Assembly (NCBI GenBank): GCA_023055425.1
Contig: JALGPY010000010.1
Span: forward strand, 20,681,363-20,745,362
Direction: 5' to 3'
Length of the DNA: 64,000 nt
From: Linanthus parryae
Lineage: Eukaryota; Streptophyta; Magnoliopsida; Ericales; Polemoniaceae
Below the pieces are notes generated by a model. The model made no database searches. It was not told the origin of the DNA and worked only from the letters and a program-made list of their open reading frames with translations. Within the stretch, counting starts at the first letter, position 1. Each line of letters starts with the position of its first letter. The translations under genes and the position numbers were made by a program. This document shows, one piece after another, positions 33,120 through 45,554 of this stretch.

Positions 33120-35268
33120 TGTTCCACCAAAATAATCCCAACTATAGGATATCGCTACATGTAGTAATCCGGTAAGGCCGGAGTCAAATCCACGAGGTGA
33201 GGATGTTTAGATAATGACTTACTATACCAGAAATAGAAATAGAAAACGAATACCTAAAGAAAAAAACGCATACTCAATGGCTTTAGAGCTTGTCGAGCTA
33301 TCAATCCACCAAAATTAATCGATGGAGCAAGTTGAGGTTTGATTTTAAGAACAAAGCTAACGAATACTAGAGCTACGATTCAAGAAAACAAGTGAAATGA
33401 CAAGTAGAGAGTGGCTAGGGATCATCAGTTTCTCTAGTGACCAATCCTCTTAGTAGATTCAAGTCCGGTTCTCAAATTCCATGTATCATTGCACAATACA
33501 ATTATGTGAAGAAGAGATTGTTTATTGCACTTCAACTCGCCACAAATGATGTGTGTGATCCTAACACGCTAATCAAGCACTAAAGAGGCTATTCAAATGA
33601 GATTTCCAAATTTCATGTGTTTCAAGCATCAACCATATGTAAACACACATAGGTTTTTCCACATGAAAGATCAAGCAAAAAATGAGATTTGTAAATTCTC
33701 ACTCAAATCCTAACTAGAACTCGATTTCTCAAAGTTAGGATTGACGATTTTCTCTCACTCAAGTGCAACTTCAAATCAAACAAGTCGAGTGTATTCGCAC
33801 ATCTATATATTCATTGTATCAAATACTTCAACAAGAGAATTCCAAACATTGCATTAAGCATTCAAGTGAACCAATTTAACCCATTCATCCATGAAGTTCA
33901 ACATGAATTATTAAGAGGATTAGGGCACTAGATAGCGCCAAATCACCCAAGCATGTTAACTAGCTAAACATGAAATATTCAAGAAAGCTAAAGAGTAATA
34001 GATTTTCATTCATCATGCTTGAATCCAACAATTTTTTTCACCAATTCAAGCTCACAACTTGACTCAAATACAAAAACTAAGCAATAATCACTTCCAAATA
34101 CAAAACTAAGGTAACAAAATGAATAAAGGATGAAGAACTAAACTACCAAGTCACCCAAGCAATTGCTGCTGCTGTTGCAGTACCACGAACAGAGAACTAA
34201 ACACAGCACTGCAGTAAACAACGTAACAACCCAGAAATTGCTCCCAAAATCATCTCCTCTCTTCCAATTTCTCTTGTTCATGGCCCTGAATATGCTCAAG
34301 AGAGAGCTCAGGAGCTCAAGAACAAGCTCTGAATCGAGTGAAATAGGACGGAGATAGAGGAGAAGGAAGAACCCAGCAAAATTGAGCACTGTGTAATCCT
34401 CGGGTCTCTGGAGAGAGTTGAAATTTCTTCAAACTTGACTTATATAGTTGTTGCACATAGGTTTCGTAGCCTCCAAGGGTTCATCTCCTCCGTCCAATCG
34501 ATCTGTAGAGCTCTCAATCGTTGATTTTCATCGCCTCAAGAACCCTAGGTTGATTTAGATCTTTCTTCTTCGTTGTTTCCTTGGCCAAATTGATGGGTGC
34601 AGTAGAGAGCTGTTAGGCTGGGGAGCAATTTGGGACCAGTCTTGTGCGATTTGGTGAAGAGATGAGGCCAGGGTGAGCTTCAAAGAACCTTTGACGAAGC
34701 TTCAATGGAGGAATGGGTCTGTTCTGTGTGTTTCCATCGGGGGGAGAGAGAATCACTCGCGTCTGGTGAGTTGTTGTGGTCAACTTGCACTTTGGCCCTC
34801 TCTAGTTTGTTGATATCTTTTAAAATTCCCCCAGTTCATCTTTAAAAATTCAGAAAATAGCAACTCCGCCCCGATTCCGTTAAAAACTCTACATAACAAC
34901 CCTTAAAATTTAAGGAATCATCACGTAGCAGCCCCTCTCCATTAAAATGACTTCAAATAAGCCCTCCGATGTAACTTTGGCCTTATGAATTGGTCCCTTG
35001 ACTTCTTAAACTTCACGTTTTGGCCTCTATATTCAAATATTCTTCCAATTAAGTCCTCCAAGTCTGCTTAATTCATCGTTTAAGCTCCCACTAGCTAGCC
35101 TCTTTCCTTCCAAAGCACGTCTTTGCCTACTACACAAGATAAAAACAAACAAAACTACGAAAACAAGCATAAGTCTAGAAAGAGAGATGAAATAGCTAAA
35201 TTAAACTTATTATCAAGTTATGAAGAGTTTATTAACATATTAAAACATGCAATTCTAAGTCATTAACA
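33120..35268 (-). repeat. 5' LTR of minus-strand Gypsy element
   Basis: About 2.15 kb. Its plus-strand left edge is tgttccaccaaaata and its right edge cattaaca, giving TG...CA ends. Minus-strand ctatata at 34441-34447 is the likely TATA box, placing U3 to the right. No protein of its own is recognised; the short ORFs here look incidental. Confidence 0.75.
34441..34447 (-). promoter_or_regulatory. Likely TATA box of the minus-strand Gypsy LTR
   Basis: Minus-strand actatataag in a C/T-rich context about 1.3 kb from the LTR end. Inferred from motif and position. Confidence 0.45.
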
Positions 35269-35273
35269 ATAAA

Positions 35274-36822
35274 CAAACCAGATCGCAGTTGAAAAATCTT
35301 TGTGCTTTTAATGCTTTTATCTCTCTTGTAGAACCTGAAATTGTGAAGGAAACATTACAAGAAGCAGATTGGATTATAGCAATACAAAGTGAACTCAATG
35401 AGTTTGAAAGCAATGTCAGGAATCTAGTTCCTCCACGAAGAAATCAGTTTGTCATTGGCATCAGATGGGTATTAGATGAGAATGGAAATGTAATCAGGAA
35501 AATGGCTAGATCGGTAGCTCAAGCCTAAAATCAAGAAGAAGGTATTGACTACGAAGAAACTTTTTGCTCATGTTACCATGTTAAAAGCAATCAGAATTCT
35601 ACTTGCATTTGCATCTTACAAAAATATGAAACTATTTCAAATGGATGTGAAGTGTGCATTTCTCAACGGCTATCTGCAACAAGAAGTTTATGTTGCTCAA
35701 CCTCCAGGTTTTGAAAATGATAAATTTCCAGATTATGTTAACAAACTTGACAAAGCTCTTTATGGTTTGAAACAAGCTCTAAGAACTTGGCACGAAAGAT
35801 TGTTAAAGCTTCTATTTGAAAATTATTTCAAAAGAGGACTAGTCGACAAAACCCTTTTCATAATGACTCATGAGAAAGATATTCTTGTAGTTAAAATTTA
35901 TTTTGATGATATTCTGTTTGGAGCTACTAATGATCTTCTGTGCGAAGAATTCTCAAGTCTCGTGAGCAGGAAATTTGAAATGAGCTTGATGGGAGAATTG
36001 AACTTCTTCATTGGACTTCAAATTCATCATATGAAGAAGGGCATAGTCCTACATCAAAGAAAGTATACAAAAGACTTGCTAAGGAAGTATAATATGTCTA
36101 GTCCAGAGAGATTAATACTACTATGAGCTCTACACTGTCTTTAGATAAGGATGAATCTGGTAAGAGTGTGAATGTGAAAGAGTATGGAGGTATGATTGGA
36201 TCATTACTCCACCTCACAGCTAGTAGAACAGATATCATGTTTAGTGTGTGCATGTGTGCTAGATTTCAAGCTGATCCTAAAGAATCACACTTGACTTCAG
36301 TTAAAAGAATTAGGGCTTTGGTTTCCTAAACATTCTAACTTCTCTTTGTGGGGCTATTCAGATGCAGATTTTGAAGGATATAAAGTTGATATAAAGAGTA
36401 CATCAGGATGCTGTCAATTTCTTGGATCATTTTTAATTAGATGGAATTCAAAAAATCAAAACACTGTTGCACTATCAATAGCTGAAGCTGAATACATAGA
36501 AGCGGGAGCTTGCTGGAGGCAACAGCTGTGTATGGCACAACAAATGAGAGATCTTGGATTTGATTTCAGAGATATACCTATCAAGTTTGACAACACAAGT
36601 GCAATATCAACTACAATGAATCCAGCTCAACATTCAAGAACAAAGCACATTGATGATAGACATCACTTCATCAGAGATCATGCAGAGAAAGGTGATATTG
36701 ATGTTGAATTTGTTTCTACTAACTTTCAATTTGTAGATATCTTCACTAAACCATTGCCAGATGAAAGATTCTCAGCTTTAATATTGGAATTAGGAATGCA
36801 AAATAAGGAAGCTTTGGTTTAG
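35274..36822 (+). pseudogene. RT and RNase H of SIRE-like element 1
   Basis: It resumes with [17 protein letters not shown] directly after the Gypsy insertion. RT shows [24 protein letters not shown] and [14 protein letters not shown]. The active box is YFDD (about 35899-35910), a change from the usual YVDD. RNase H has GYSDADFEGYK, ALSIAEAEYIEAG and the conserved TKPLPDERFSAL tail, and ends at TAG 36820-36822. Stops and frameshifts occur at 35526, 36124 and near 36327. Confidence 0.9.
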
Positions 36823-37260
36823 GGGGAGAATCACGTAAGTTTTATGAGTTTCAAAGGTTTGAACTGATTTTCAAAGCCTTGAAAATCCTTTCAAGGCTTT
36901 GAATATATGTGCTTTAGATGATTCAGCTTTTTAAGGCCTTGAAACCCTTTCCAATTCCTTGAAAATAAGACTGCATGTTAATTACTCAATAATTCTGGAC
37001 CTTTCAATGTTGGGTGTTACCTTTGTAGATAATTTCTCAATGTTGCCCATTATATTTGAAAACCCCCTTTTCAGCCAAAATAGTATTATATCTTTTATTT
37101 TCAACGGCACACACAATTTTGAATATTTTTGCTTTATCAGATCTCCAAAGATCAGAGAAAATATTTAGTTTCCTTTTCAGACAAACTCTCTTCTATTTAT
37201 CTCCTTCTTTCTTTCTCCCCTTCGTATCTATCCTACCTCTATCTTATGCTCCAAACCCTA
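36823..37260 (+). other. Spacer between pol and extra ORF of SIRE-like element 1
   Basis: It begins agggggagaatcac, then carries five to six variants of the tttcaaagccttgaaa palindrome (36849-36965), then a C/T-rich leader before the next ATG. SIRE element 2 has the same arrangement at 54000-54418. It may serve as a promoter or splice acceptor region for the downstream ORF; this is inference. Confidence 0.5.
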
Positions 37261-39144
37261 ATGAGCACAAGAAGAGCCTCAGACAAAATCAAGATGGCTG
37301 GTGGTTCAAAGGCTACAACGGAGAAGAAAAGGAAGACCACTTTCGAAGAGGTTCAGACCATTAGTGGGGATTCAAGTTCAAAAACCCCTACTACAGAAGA
37401 CATAGCTCCTCCTCCTCCAAAAAAGTAGGCTAAGAAAGATGAGACCCCAATGTCCAGCAAGAAGAAGAAGAAGGCAGTGGAGTCTACACCAGAAAACAGA
37501 AGGGTATTCATATTGATAGCCCCAAGAAGACAAAGAAGATGACGGTCAAAACAGGCAAGGGAAAAGGAATGGAAAAGGTTACAGAGGATGAACTAGAAGA
37601 TGAACCAGATTAGAACATAGAGAAGGCACTGGAGATCCATTCAGAAAAGACAAAATCCACTGGTAAGAAATCAGCCCCTAAAAATACATGGTTCATTACT
37701 CATGTTGCTAGAGGTCTGTGGCTTGATGGATTTGCTTCTAGACCAGTTGCATTTTGTATTCTGGTTAGTATGCCTATGTCATGGTATGAATCTGGAGTGC
37801 ATCAAAATGTTGAGAAAAATGTCTCTTTGGTTTATTCTAAATCCCTCAGAGTTAGCTTACCCTAGACTCACCAGATTCTTTTACCTAATCATGAAACAAC
37901 TCAAAAAGTCTGCAAATCTGGTGATTCAGCCTAAGGTTGCAAGCATTGACATGGATCTAGATCATAATGAGTTTGCAAATATTCTAGGATGTCCCAAGAG
38001 ATATGACACCAGTCACTACCCTCCTAAGAGTGAAGCCCTGAAACTAGCAAAAGAATAGTTCTTTCTACCAAATACCCATACCTCATCTAAGCAGTTAACA
38101 CACTCTGTGCTAACTGTTGACGAAAAAGTTTTGTTCACCATATTGATGAGATGTGTGGTACCTAGGGAACACTCAATGGAACTTGTAACTGATAGGGTGT
38201 TGTACTATATGTATTTGGTTATGCATGGTGATGAAATTGATCTTCCAAAGCTTGGGATGGAACACATGCTATACAGGCAAACCAACCATAGAAAACACCC
38301 TTTGCCGTATTATAACTTGCTCACCTTATTCTTCCAACATTTTGAAATTCCAACTGATAGGGAAGAATCAGTGACTATTGGTTTTGGTATGCTCAATGAG
38401 AAGACTTTTGATTAGATTGGTGTGGTGAAAACCATTGCTAAAATTTGGAAGTTGTACTCAGATTTGATATAGGAAGAGTTGGGTTCCAAGAAATTTTTCA
38501 AACCTGAATCTTTGACTCCCACTTCTAGCCAAACCTCTCCGTCCCAAGATAATCCCTTGACCCTCTAGCTGCGGAAAGAACTTGAGATGGATATTGACGA
38601 GGTAAAGGAGAATCAACGTGGTTTTAACACTGATCTCAGACATGTGAAGTATATGGTTGAAAACATGTTCAGGAGTATGACATTGTTTGATGTAGCTGAG
38701 GAAGTGCCTCAAGCTGAGAAGAGTACCAAAAAGGCTGAATCAGCAATAGATCTACCCAGTGAGCATTCAACTCCGGATATGGTTGCTCAGGTCAAAGGTA
38801 AAGGCAAGCAGGTGGACATTGAACAAGTGGATAAATATCAGGAAGAAGACAGTCCAGATACAGGTGCACTGCTTATAGACCTCATGAAGAAGAAACCTAA
38901 GAAGCCCAATGTGCCAAAGAGTGTGGCTGCTACTGATTTGTTCAAGGGAGAAGGTGAAAAAGTTAATGATGTGGCTCAACAAGAAGAAGAAGAAGAAGAG
39001 CAGGATGATGAGGAAGATAGTCAGGAAGAAGATGCAGAGCTGCCTACTCTATCTTTTCTTTTTCAAGTCCTTGAACTCCTTTCCAAATTTTTGAAAGTTT
39101 TATCTCTTCCAAACAATTTATTTTTAAATCTTTCCAAACACTGA
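37261..39144 (+). pseudogene. Extra ORF after pol (env position) of SIRE-like element 1
   Basis: ATG 37261 opens MSTRRASDKIKMAGGSKATT, Lys/Ser-rich and likely nuclear. A central globular part (about 37700-38415) contains VLTVDEKVLFTILMRCVV and DRVLYYMYLVMHGDEIDL, which resemble the so-called putative plant transposon protein domain. It then has a linker and an acidic C-terminus with EEEEEEQDDEEDSQEED near 38980-39030. Stops at 37426, about 38056 and 38413 plus frameshifts break it. SIRE elements are known for an env-like ORF here. I see no convincing signal peptide or membrane anchor, so I do not call it an envelope. Confidence 0.65.
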
Positions 39145-39441
39145 TCCAACATATTCTCATTCTTTTTTGACGAAAGTCAAAAAGGGAGAGAAATTTAGGT
39201 TTTTATTTTTTATTTTTTATTTTTTATTATTTATTTATTTTTGCTTTTTAGGTGACCTGGTTTTGGTCACTTAGGATTATTTAAAACTTTGATGTTACTT
39301 GCTTTTTCAGTTTAATAAGTTGGATCTTTTGGACATTATGTGTTGATATTATATGATTAATTTTGCTATGTGCGAATGTGTTTTTCTTGCAGAATAACTG
39401 TATCTAATAGATTAGAAGACTATGGTTTTGTCTTTCATGAC
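39145..39441 (+). other. T-rich spacer before PPT of SIRE-like element 1
   Basis: No ORF. Contains ttttattttttattttt-type runs and a gttggatcttttgg phrase shared with SIRE element 2 (about 55240). Noncoding. Confidence 0.6.
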
Positions 39442-39450
39442 GGGGGAGAT
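39442..39450 (+). other. Polypurine tract of SIRE-like element 1
   Basis: gggggagat directly before tgtaagttc. Identical in SIRE element 2. Confidence 0.8.
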
Positions 39451-40677
39451 TGTAAGTTCAATGCAGGATCAAGACTTGAATAGCTAGTCTATTTCAAGGC
39501 CTTGAAACAGCTTTCAAAGCCTTGAAACTGACTGAGCTTTATATGCATGAACTTAGGGGGAGTTTTTGTACTTGATTCAAACTCCTATACCCATGTGCAT
39601 GATTAGATGTTATTTGATGATGAAATACAAAGTGTTTTTACACAGTTTGCAGGATCTAACATCAAGTTCTTTGATTCATTTTCCTATTTTGTAGAAACTT
39701 GTTTCCTAACTTATGTTTTGCAAATATGGTATCTGCTTGATGATTGATTCTGAAATCAATCTGTGTTTAAGAGATTCTCTACATACTTCCAACAAGATCA
39801 AATCAGTATCTCAAGAGATATTGGTCAACTAGTCGTTGGGAGAAGCTGTTAGAAGAGTCAAGATGGGAAGCATAGTTTCATGAAAATTTGTTGAGAAGAT
39901 TATGGTGATCCTCCATTCAAAATGAGTGATTTAAAAAGAGAATTGTTGAAGTAATTCGATGACACAACTACAGAGAGTAATTCCCAAAGACACAAACACA
40001 TTCAATCATTGACAAACATCGAGGAGGAAGATTCATCTCTCAATCCATAGCATAAGAAGAAAACCGCATACTCACTGCAATTTTCATTCAATGTGTTCTT
40101 CTTGTTCTGAACTTCATATGTGTATCATTTTGATAATACTCCTAGTTCTCACTATCAAGGATTGTTCAAGGTGAAAAATAGAGAATTCTTAGTTAATCAG
40201 ATAGCTAGAGCAGGTACTAGATAGGTTACTGAGAACCATAATCTATAACAGAGTAATGCATCTCTCTGTGCTTAAGATCTAGGGCTTAGCTATTGATTAA
40301 TAAGAATTGTGTTGAAAATCCTACAGGGAGAAAATATATGAGGTAGAGACGTAGGTCTAATTGGACTAAAATTTATATATCTTGTGTCTCTTGCATTTAC
40401 TTTTAAGTTACAAACTTAGAACTTTTGCAGCATTCAAAACAGTTTCATTTCAAGGGTTTGAAACTCATTTCAAGGCCTTGAAATAGACTTATTCTTCTGC
40501 TTACTCTAACTATTTTATTCCAAGGGCTTGAAACTCATTTCAAGGCCTTGAATCTCTTTACAAATCTTTTGAAACCACTAATATTGCAAAGTTTGGCAAA
40601 AGTCTGCATACTCTATTCCAGCCCCACCCCCTTCAAGAGTATTGATCCTGTATCTCTACATACTTTACACCCCTTCA
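39451..40677 (+). repeat. 3' LTR of SIRE-like element 1
   Basis: 1227 bp, tgtaagttcaatg to caccccttca. Carries at least six variants of the ttcaaggccttgaa palindrome at 39492, 39512, 40448, 40468, 40518 and 40538. Confidence 0.88.
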
Positions 40678-41413
40678 CAAACTAATAGAAATATTTTTTA
40701 CTTTGACAAACCTTGTGCAAGTATTGTCTCATCCCTTTGTTTCTATATCCGGACTGGACACGAGACATACAAGTAACACTCGTATATCCAATCCCTAGTT
40801 TCTCGATCCTGGGAATAGTCTTATCCAAGCAGATAACGTCAATATCCTATAATGATTTATATGAGTCTTGCCAGAAATTTTATAAGAACCATCCCAAGAG
40901 TTGCCCATGGATATTTGCTCCCGTTATGTAAGAGGGACAAATTCTATCTACATCACTACCATCTCTAAGCTTGCTTCCTATTGTGTCCAAAATGCGCCTT
41001 TATTACTACCAAGTTACGGCATAGCGTTTGACGATATCAAAAAAAAAAATTCCACAACTAGAGGATCTAGTAACTTCAAGTCTTAGGATGACTATACCGT
41101 TGTCACTACGAGAAGCACTTGTGACTTTACATAACCCGTATGTAGCCTTCTCGTTGTGGGTCAATCTAGTATGCTATTACTGCTAATGAATACCCATGTG
41201 TTGGATCGTGATATCTCCATATCAAACCAACCCATACTAGTCTATAGTTGATTGTCTTGTAAATCAATATAATGCACTAGGGATATTTCAGAATATAACC
41301 TTTATATTATAAGGACTTCATTCATGTTAACATATATCCATATCGATTAAAAATTGAATCGTAATTCCATAAATGTCAGAAAAATAGATTGCCTCTAGGG
41401 CATATTTTCAACA
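40678..41413 (-). repeat. Partial 3' LTR of old minus-strand Copia
   Basis: Read on the minus strand it starts tgttgaaaatatgccctagaggcaat, cognate to tgttggaatagatgc of LTRs A-C, and matches them until the SIRE insertion. The preserved junction corresponds to the ttctattaatt region of LTR C near 32317. Confidence 0.75.
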
Positions 41414-44400
41414 GTCTCCCACTTTCACTAGTGTCAATCTCCTGCATCATATGCCTATTGATCTAGTGCGTCCCTCCAGGATTACGCTGCACAGAGAGGT
41501 GTAGTAGGCAAGACACCTTACAGGTACTTTGCATAAATTCACATCTCCTCTCTGGACAATCGATTGAGATTGAATATTTTGAGTATGTTCATCTTATGCA
41601 TTAATATACTTAGTCCTCTGTGATAGAATCGGTAACTGAATCTTGCCTGGAACCTTTCCAGCTAAAAGTCCCTCCCACTAGTGCAAAACATAAAACTTGA
41701 CTATAAACTAAAATCTTCTTGGTTAGATTGGAAGTTCGCATCATTGTGACCCCTTACAGTGAACCCTTCTTATCCTTCATATATCAATAAATCATCCTTT
41801 AGTTTTTCTCAAGTACTTAAGGATAATCTTGATAATTATCCGGTGACACTCTCCTGGATTTGTCTAGTATCTTTGTGTCATTCTCATATGACATATCGGG
41901 CCTAGTACATATTATGGCGTATCTTGTGAATCTCATTCATACGGTCCTTTCTCAATCTAATTGGGAAGAGAATTAGTTCTTTCAAAGTCTAATTCTGTGT
42001 GACATGGGTAAGAATCCATATTCTTGCACGTTGAACCATTTCAACACCTTGTCAACATATGTCCCATGACTCAAGCTGAAAAACTATCTTGACCTATCTC
42101 CATATATCTTTATAGATTGTTTTTCTCAAGTCTACCATTGAAAATAAATTCTCTAGCCAATCTTTCACAGATTGTAGAGTAGAAACATTGTTCCCAATGA
42201 TTTGTATGTCTCCACATACAGGACCAAAAAAATAACTGTGCTCCCACTAACTTCTTGTAAACACATGCTTCATCTTAAATTTTGATGGAACCAAACTCCA
42301 TTGATTGCAAAATCAATTCGAAGAATCCAACTCCGAGAAGCACGACTCAATCTGTTGACAGATTGCTAAAAGCAAGATGTGAACAGATTTAAGCATCACA
42401 ATTAGGAAAAAGATTTCGTCATAGTTCATGCCATGAACTCGCAGGAAACCTTTTAGCCACCAATTTTCCCTTAAAATTAATCATATTAACATCACCCTAT
42501 AGGTCCTACCCTTTCAGGTTGTTCCACCAAAGTCCATACTGTGTTGGCATACATGGATTCCATTTCGTATCTCATGGATCCAAGCCATTTATGAGAGTAT
42601 GGCACACATGTGTCCATCTCATAGGTTGTAGGGTTATCTTCATGAGCAACACATCAACGTTCTATGAGAAGTCCATATTTCTCTATCTCTTTGACATATT
42701 TAACCTATGAGGTTCTTGTGTTACCTGAGTAGGTTGCTCCACAACACCTTGAGATCCTGCTCATGTTCCATCAAAATGATCAATGTTCTGTTGTGGTTCT
42801 TGAACTCTTTCAAGATCTACTGTCCTTGCACTATTTCTTTTAGAGTCAATCTCTATCAAGAAACATAGCGGTTCGAGCATCAAACAATTCGTTCTTGATT
42901 GAATTGTAGAGATAATATCCTTTTTTTCCTCAGGATATCCCACATAGCACATTTATCCGACTTGGGTCCAAGTTTATCTGTAAACCATTTACCTAAACTT
43001 CATAACTCAAATTCCTTATGAATGACATACTAGTACACTTCTTGGTCCATATCTCATACGGTGTTTTCATAACTGATTTAGATGAAACAAGGTTAAAGGA
43101 GAAATTTGCTATAATTAGAACATTGCCCCTAAAAGTAAACTGCAAGTTCTATTTGTCACATCATGTACCAAACCGTGTCCAAAAAGGTCCGATATATCTT
43201 CTCAGACAATCCGTTCTCTAATGGTGTTCTAGGTAGAGTGAGTTGGGATCATATTCCACACTCCCTTAAATGCTCATAGTGTTGACTTAAGTAATTACGC
43301 CTGTACGATCATATCATAGAGCTTCGATACTTTTTGCCAAGTTGGTTATCTACTTCATTCTTGAATTCTTTGAACAATTCAAATGATTCTGATTTATTTC
43401 TTCATAAGCTACACAAATCCATATTTCTCTGATGCCGTCAGTAAATATGATGAATTACTGAAAACCTCCTTTAGCATTTGTACTTAGCGGCCTACATACA
43501 TCAATATGTATGATTCTAAAAAGATCATATCTTTGCCAAATGAATAAGTCTTACATGCCACATATGATTCATAATCAAACGAGTCAAGAAATCCATCCCT
43601 ATGGAGTTCTAGATATGTATCTCTTATTCATGTGGCCTAAACCATTATGCTAAAGATAAGTGAGGTTCATATCACTATATGTAAACCTTTTTGGTATTAA
43701 TGTTATAGATGAAATTATCATGATTAAGGATATACAATCCATTAGACAAAATTGTATTACAATAATGCATATCAGAATAAATGGAACAATATTTGTCCTT
43801 CGTTATGATAGAGAGCCTCTCATGTCTGAACAAGAAACTATGATAATGCACCTACTCATATTACGGACATAAGCACTTTCGTCTAACTCATGAACAATTT
43901 CAGAAATGTAGAGATAATTCCCTGTGGCGAATTTAGCAACCCCTTGCTTGCCCCACGTGTAGATTTACTTCTTCCTTATCCAATTGTCTACATCTCTTAA
44001 GATCCTCCATATTTCTATAAACATGAGATGCTCATCTAGTATCATATACTCATGATGATGAGATAGACATGTTAATTTCTATAACAAAAATACCTATAAT
44101 AGAATTCATAATTCATTTATTTTCTTCAAGGTACTTTGGGTAGTCTCTTTTCCTCTACACCACCTATAGGAATTTTAAGGCAATTTGATTTTAGCAAAAA
44201 ACTTGCCTTATACCTATGGATTCACCACAAACCTTTTGCAATTACCTATGCTGTTAACCATTAACATGTTTTGCCTTTAGCCCTTTTTTTTAGCGATTCT
44301 CAATCATATTCACAAAATCACCTTTGAACAAAACTATAATTGCATCCAATGCAATTATTGGTCCACTGGGCCGAATAACTTGTATTCTTTATCTATCACA

Positions 44401-45554
44401 TATATAAAACCCATTCGCTAACGTTTCAATCATATTGAATTAGCTTAGTTGCGTATGACGTCTTGCTTCAGCAGTAATACATTACTAGCTTGATTCGTCG
44501 CATCATATATTGATGAATGAAGTCGACTTTCTTTGGCAAGCCCGAACTTATTCCATCATGATCATGACAAGTGCTAAGCAAGATATGATAGAATGCAAAG
44601 TGGAGCAAAACTTGAAGCCTTTTATGTCTACCTCGCTCTTTGTAAGAGATTCCGTTAATGTATGATCATATCATACGCCTCCATGTTTCTCAGCTTGCTT
44701 CCAAAGCTCATAGTTCATGGCAGCTGACATGAGGCAAGTTACATCCAAATAACCATTCTTTGACGTTCCTGCCATTAGGCTTTAGTGTTCTTGGCAGTTG
44801 GTGGAAGGGGAACTTTATGTTCTACGATGTACAAAATTTTCTTTGGTTTGATAAAAATTCTCAATTATATAACAGTCTACAAAATAGATTCCAGCCTAAT
44901 TGTCCTTCTTAAGGACATAAAGTCGCTTTTTGTTTGTTTAATTCCATGGGAATTCAACATAATAGGATTATGCTAAGTATTGTAACGTATAACTATATTT
45001 AACAAGCATTTAAATTGTCAAATATACCTCCCACTATTTTTCTCGGATTTATAACCCTCCATATTAATGCAAAAAATATCATTATATTTTCTAGTGGGTG
45101 CCAAGATCCATATTTTACTTCTTTTGAGCTTGCTTTGGCAAGTCACCCAAAATTAGTTATTTAGGTATGAACAATTCCAATTACATTCTTATGCAAGTTT
45201 TGGTTCAATTGGGCAAATAACTCCTTATTTATCCATCCCATGGATAATCCGAATGGGTTACCTATAGGCTTTTAATCCTCTTAAAATCACCTAGTTGTGT
45301 CCAACCTCTTACTTAAATAATTGCACATTACTTGTGCCATCTTTACACAATCATGATAAACCATGTCACCCTGCTTTGGCACGCAAGAGCTTGATAATCA
45401 TGATCATGATGAGCGTTTATATAACGAGAAGAGAAAACGCAATATTTAAATTGAGGGATATTTCTTTTCCAATTTTAATTTTTTTTGATCCATATCAATT
45501 GATCTACTTATTTTGAGATGGGCAAACTCACAAATAAAATATCCGAATGGTTAA
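41414..45554 (-). pseudogene. Degenerate pol, gag and leader of old minus-strand Copia
   Basis: No frame longer than about 70 codons survives. The order can still be traced by comparison with unit 1: RNase H about 41430-41760, RT about 41990-42640, integrase about 42900-43560, protease about 43650-44200, gag about 44270-45000, leader beyond. The RT active box near 42195-42225 reads YVET-like on the minus strand, so catalysis is lost. Confidence 0.7.

Larger units (their letters stand above)
18215..35268 (-). mobile_element. Minus-strand Ty3/gypsy element (Asp-tRNA-type PBS), internally deleted
   Basis: The right LTR (33120-35268) and PBS (33095-33113) are clear. The left side repeats only the U5-proximal 700 bp of that LTR (18215-18920). 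The host SIRE reading frame is interrupted exactly between 18214 and 35274. The target duplication is degenerate: gtaca (18210-18214) versus ataaa (35269-35273), 3 of 5 matching. Only a leader and one acidic ORF lie between the LTRs once the nested Copia (20479-33001) is removed. All pol domains and the U3 of the left LTR are therefore missing. The Athila/Tat affinity is inferred from the PBS alone. Confidence 0.7.
1..40677 (+). mobile_element. SIRE/Maximus-like Copia retrotransposon 1, interrupted by nested insertions
   Basis: This is the outer element of the left two thirds of the window. Its 5' LTR is cut by the window start: position 1 matches position 39528 in the 3' LTR, so about 77 bases are missing. 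The internal order is PBS, gag, zinc knuckle, coiled-coil region, protease, integrase, RT, RNase H, an extra ORF after pol, PPT and 3' LTR. It is split by a CACTA transposon (1986-15554) and a minus-strand Gypsy element (18215-35268). The lineage call comes from the gag and RNase H resemblance to SIRE elements and from the large ORF in the env position. The element is dead: all coding segments have stops or frameshifts. The base pairs after the 3' LTR, caaac at 40678-40682, are the predicted target duplication; its partner lies left of the window. Confidence 0.85.
40678..45554 (-). mobile_element. Old minus-strand Copia remnant (same family as the three-LTR tandem)
   Basis: Reverse-complement similarity to the Copia at 20479-33001 runs the whole length: LTR start at 41413, PPT, RNase H, RT, integrase, protease, gag, then leader to 45554. 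Examples are the minus-strand match of 45030-45080 to 23385-23430 and of 45440-45500 to 22970-23020. It is much more diverged than the tandem copies and has no long ORF left. It served as landing site for SIRE element 1 on its left and for the long-LTR Gypsy element on its right. Confidence 0.8.

Noticed and set aside
34138..34389. Overlapping ORFs in the minus-strand Gypsy LTR
   Set aside because: Short, low complexity, inside the LTR next to the likely TATA box; no homology.
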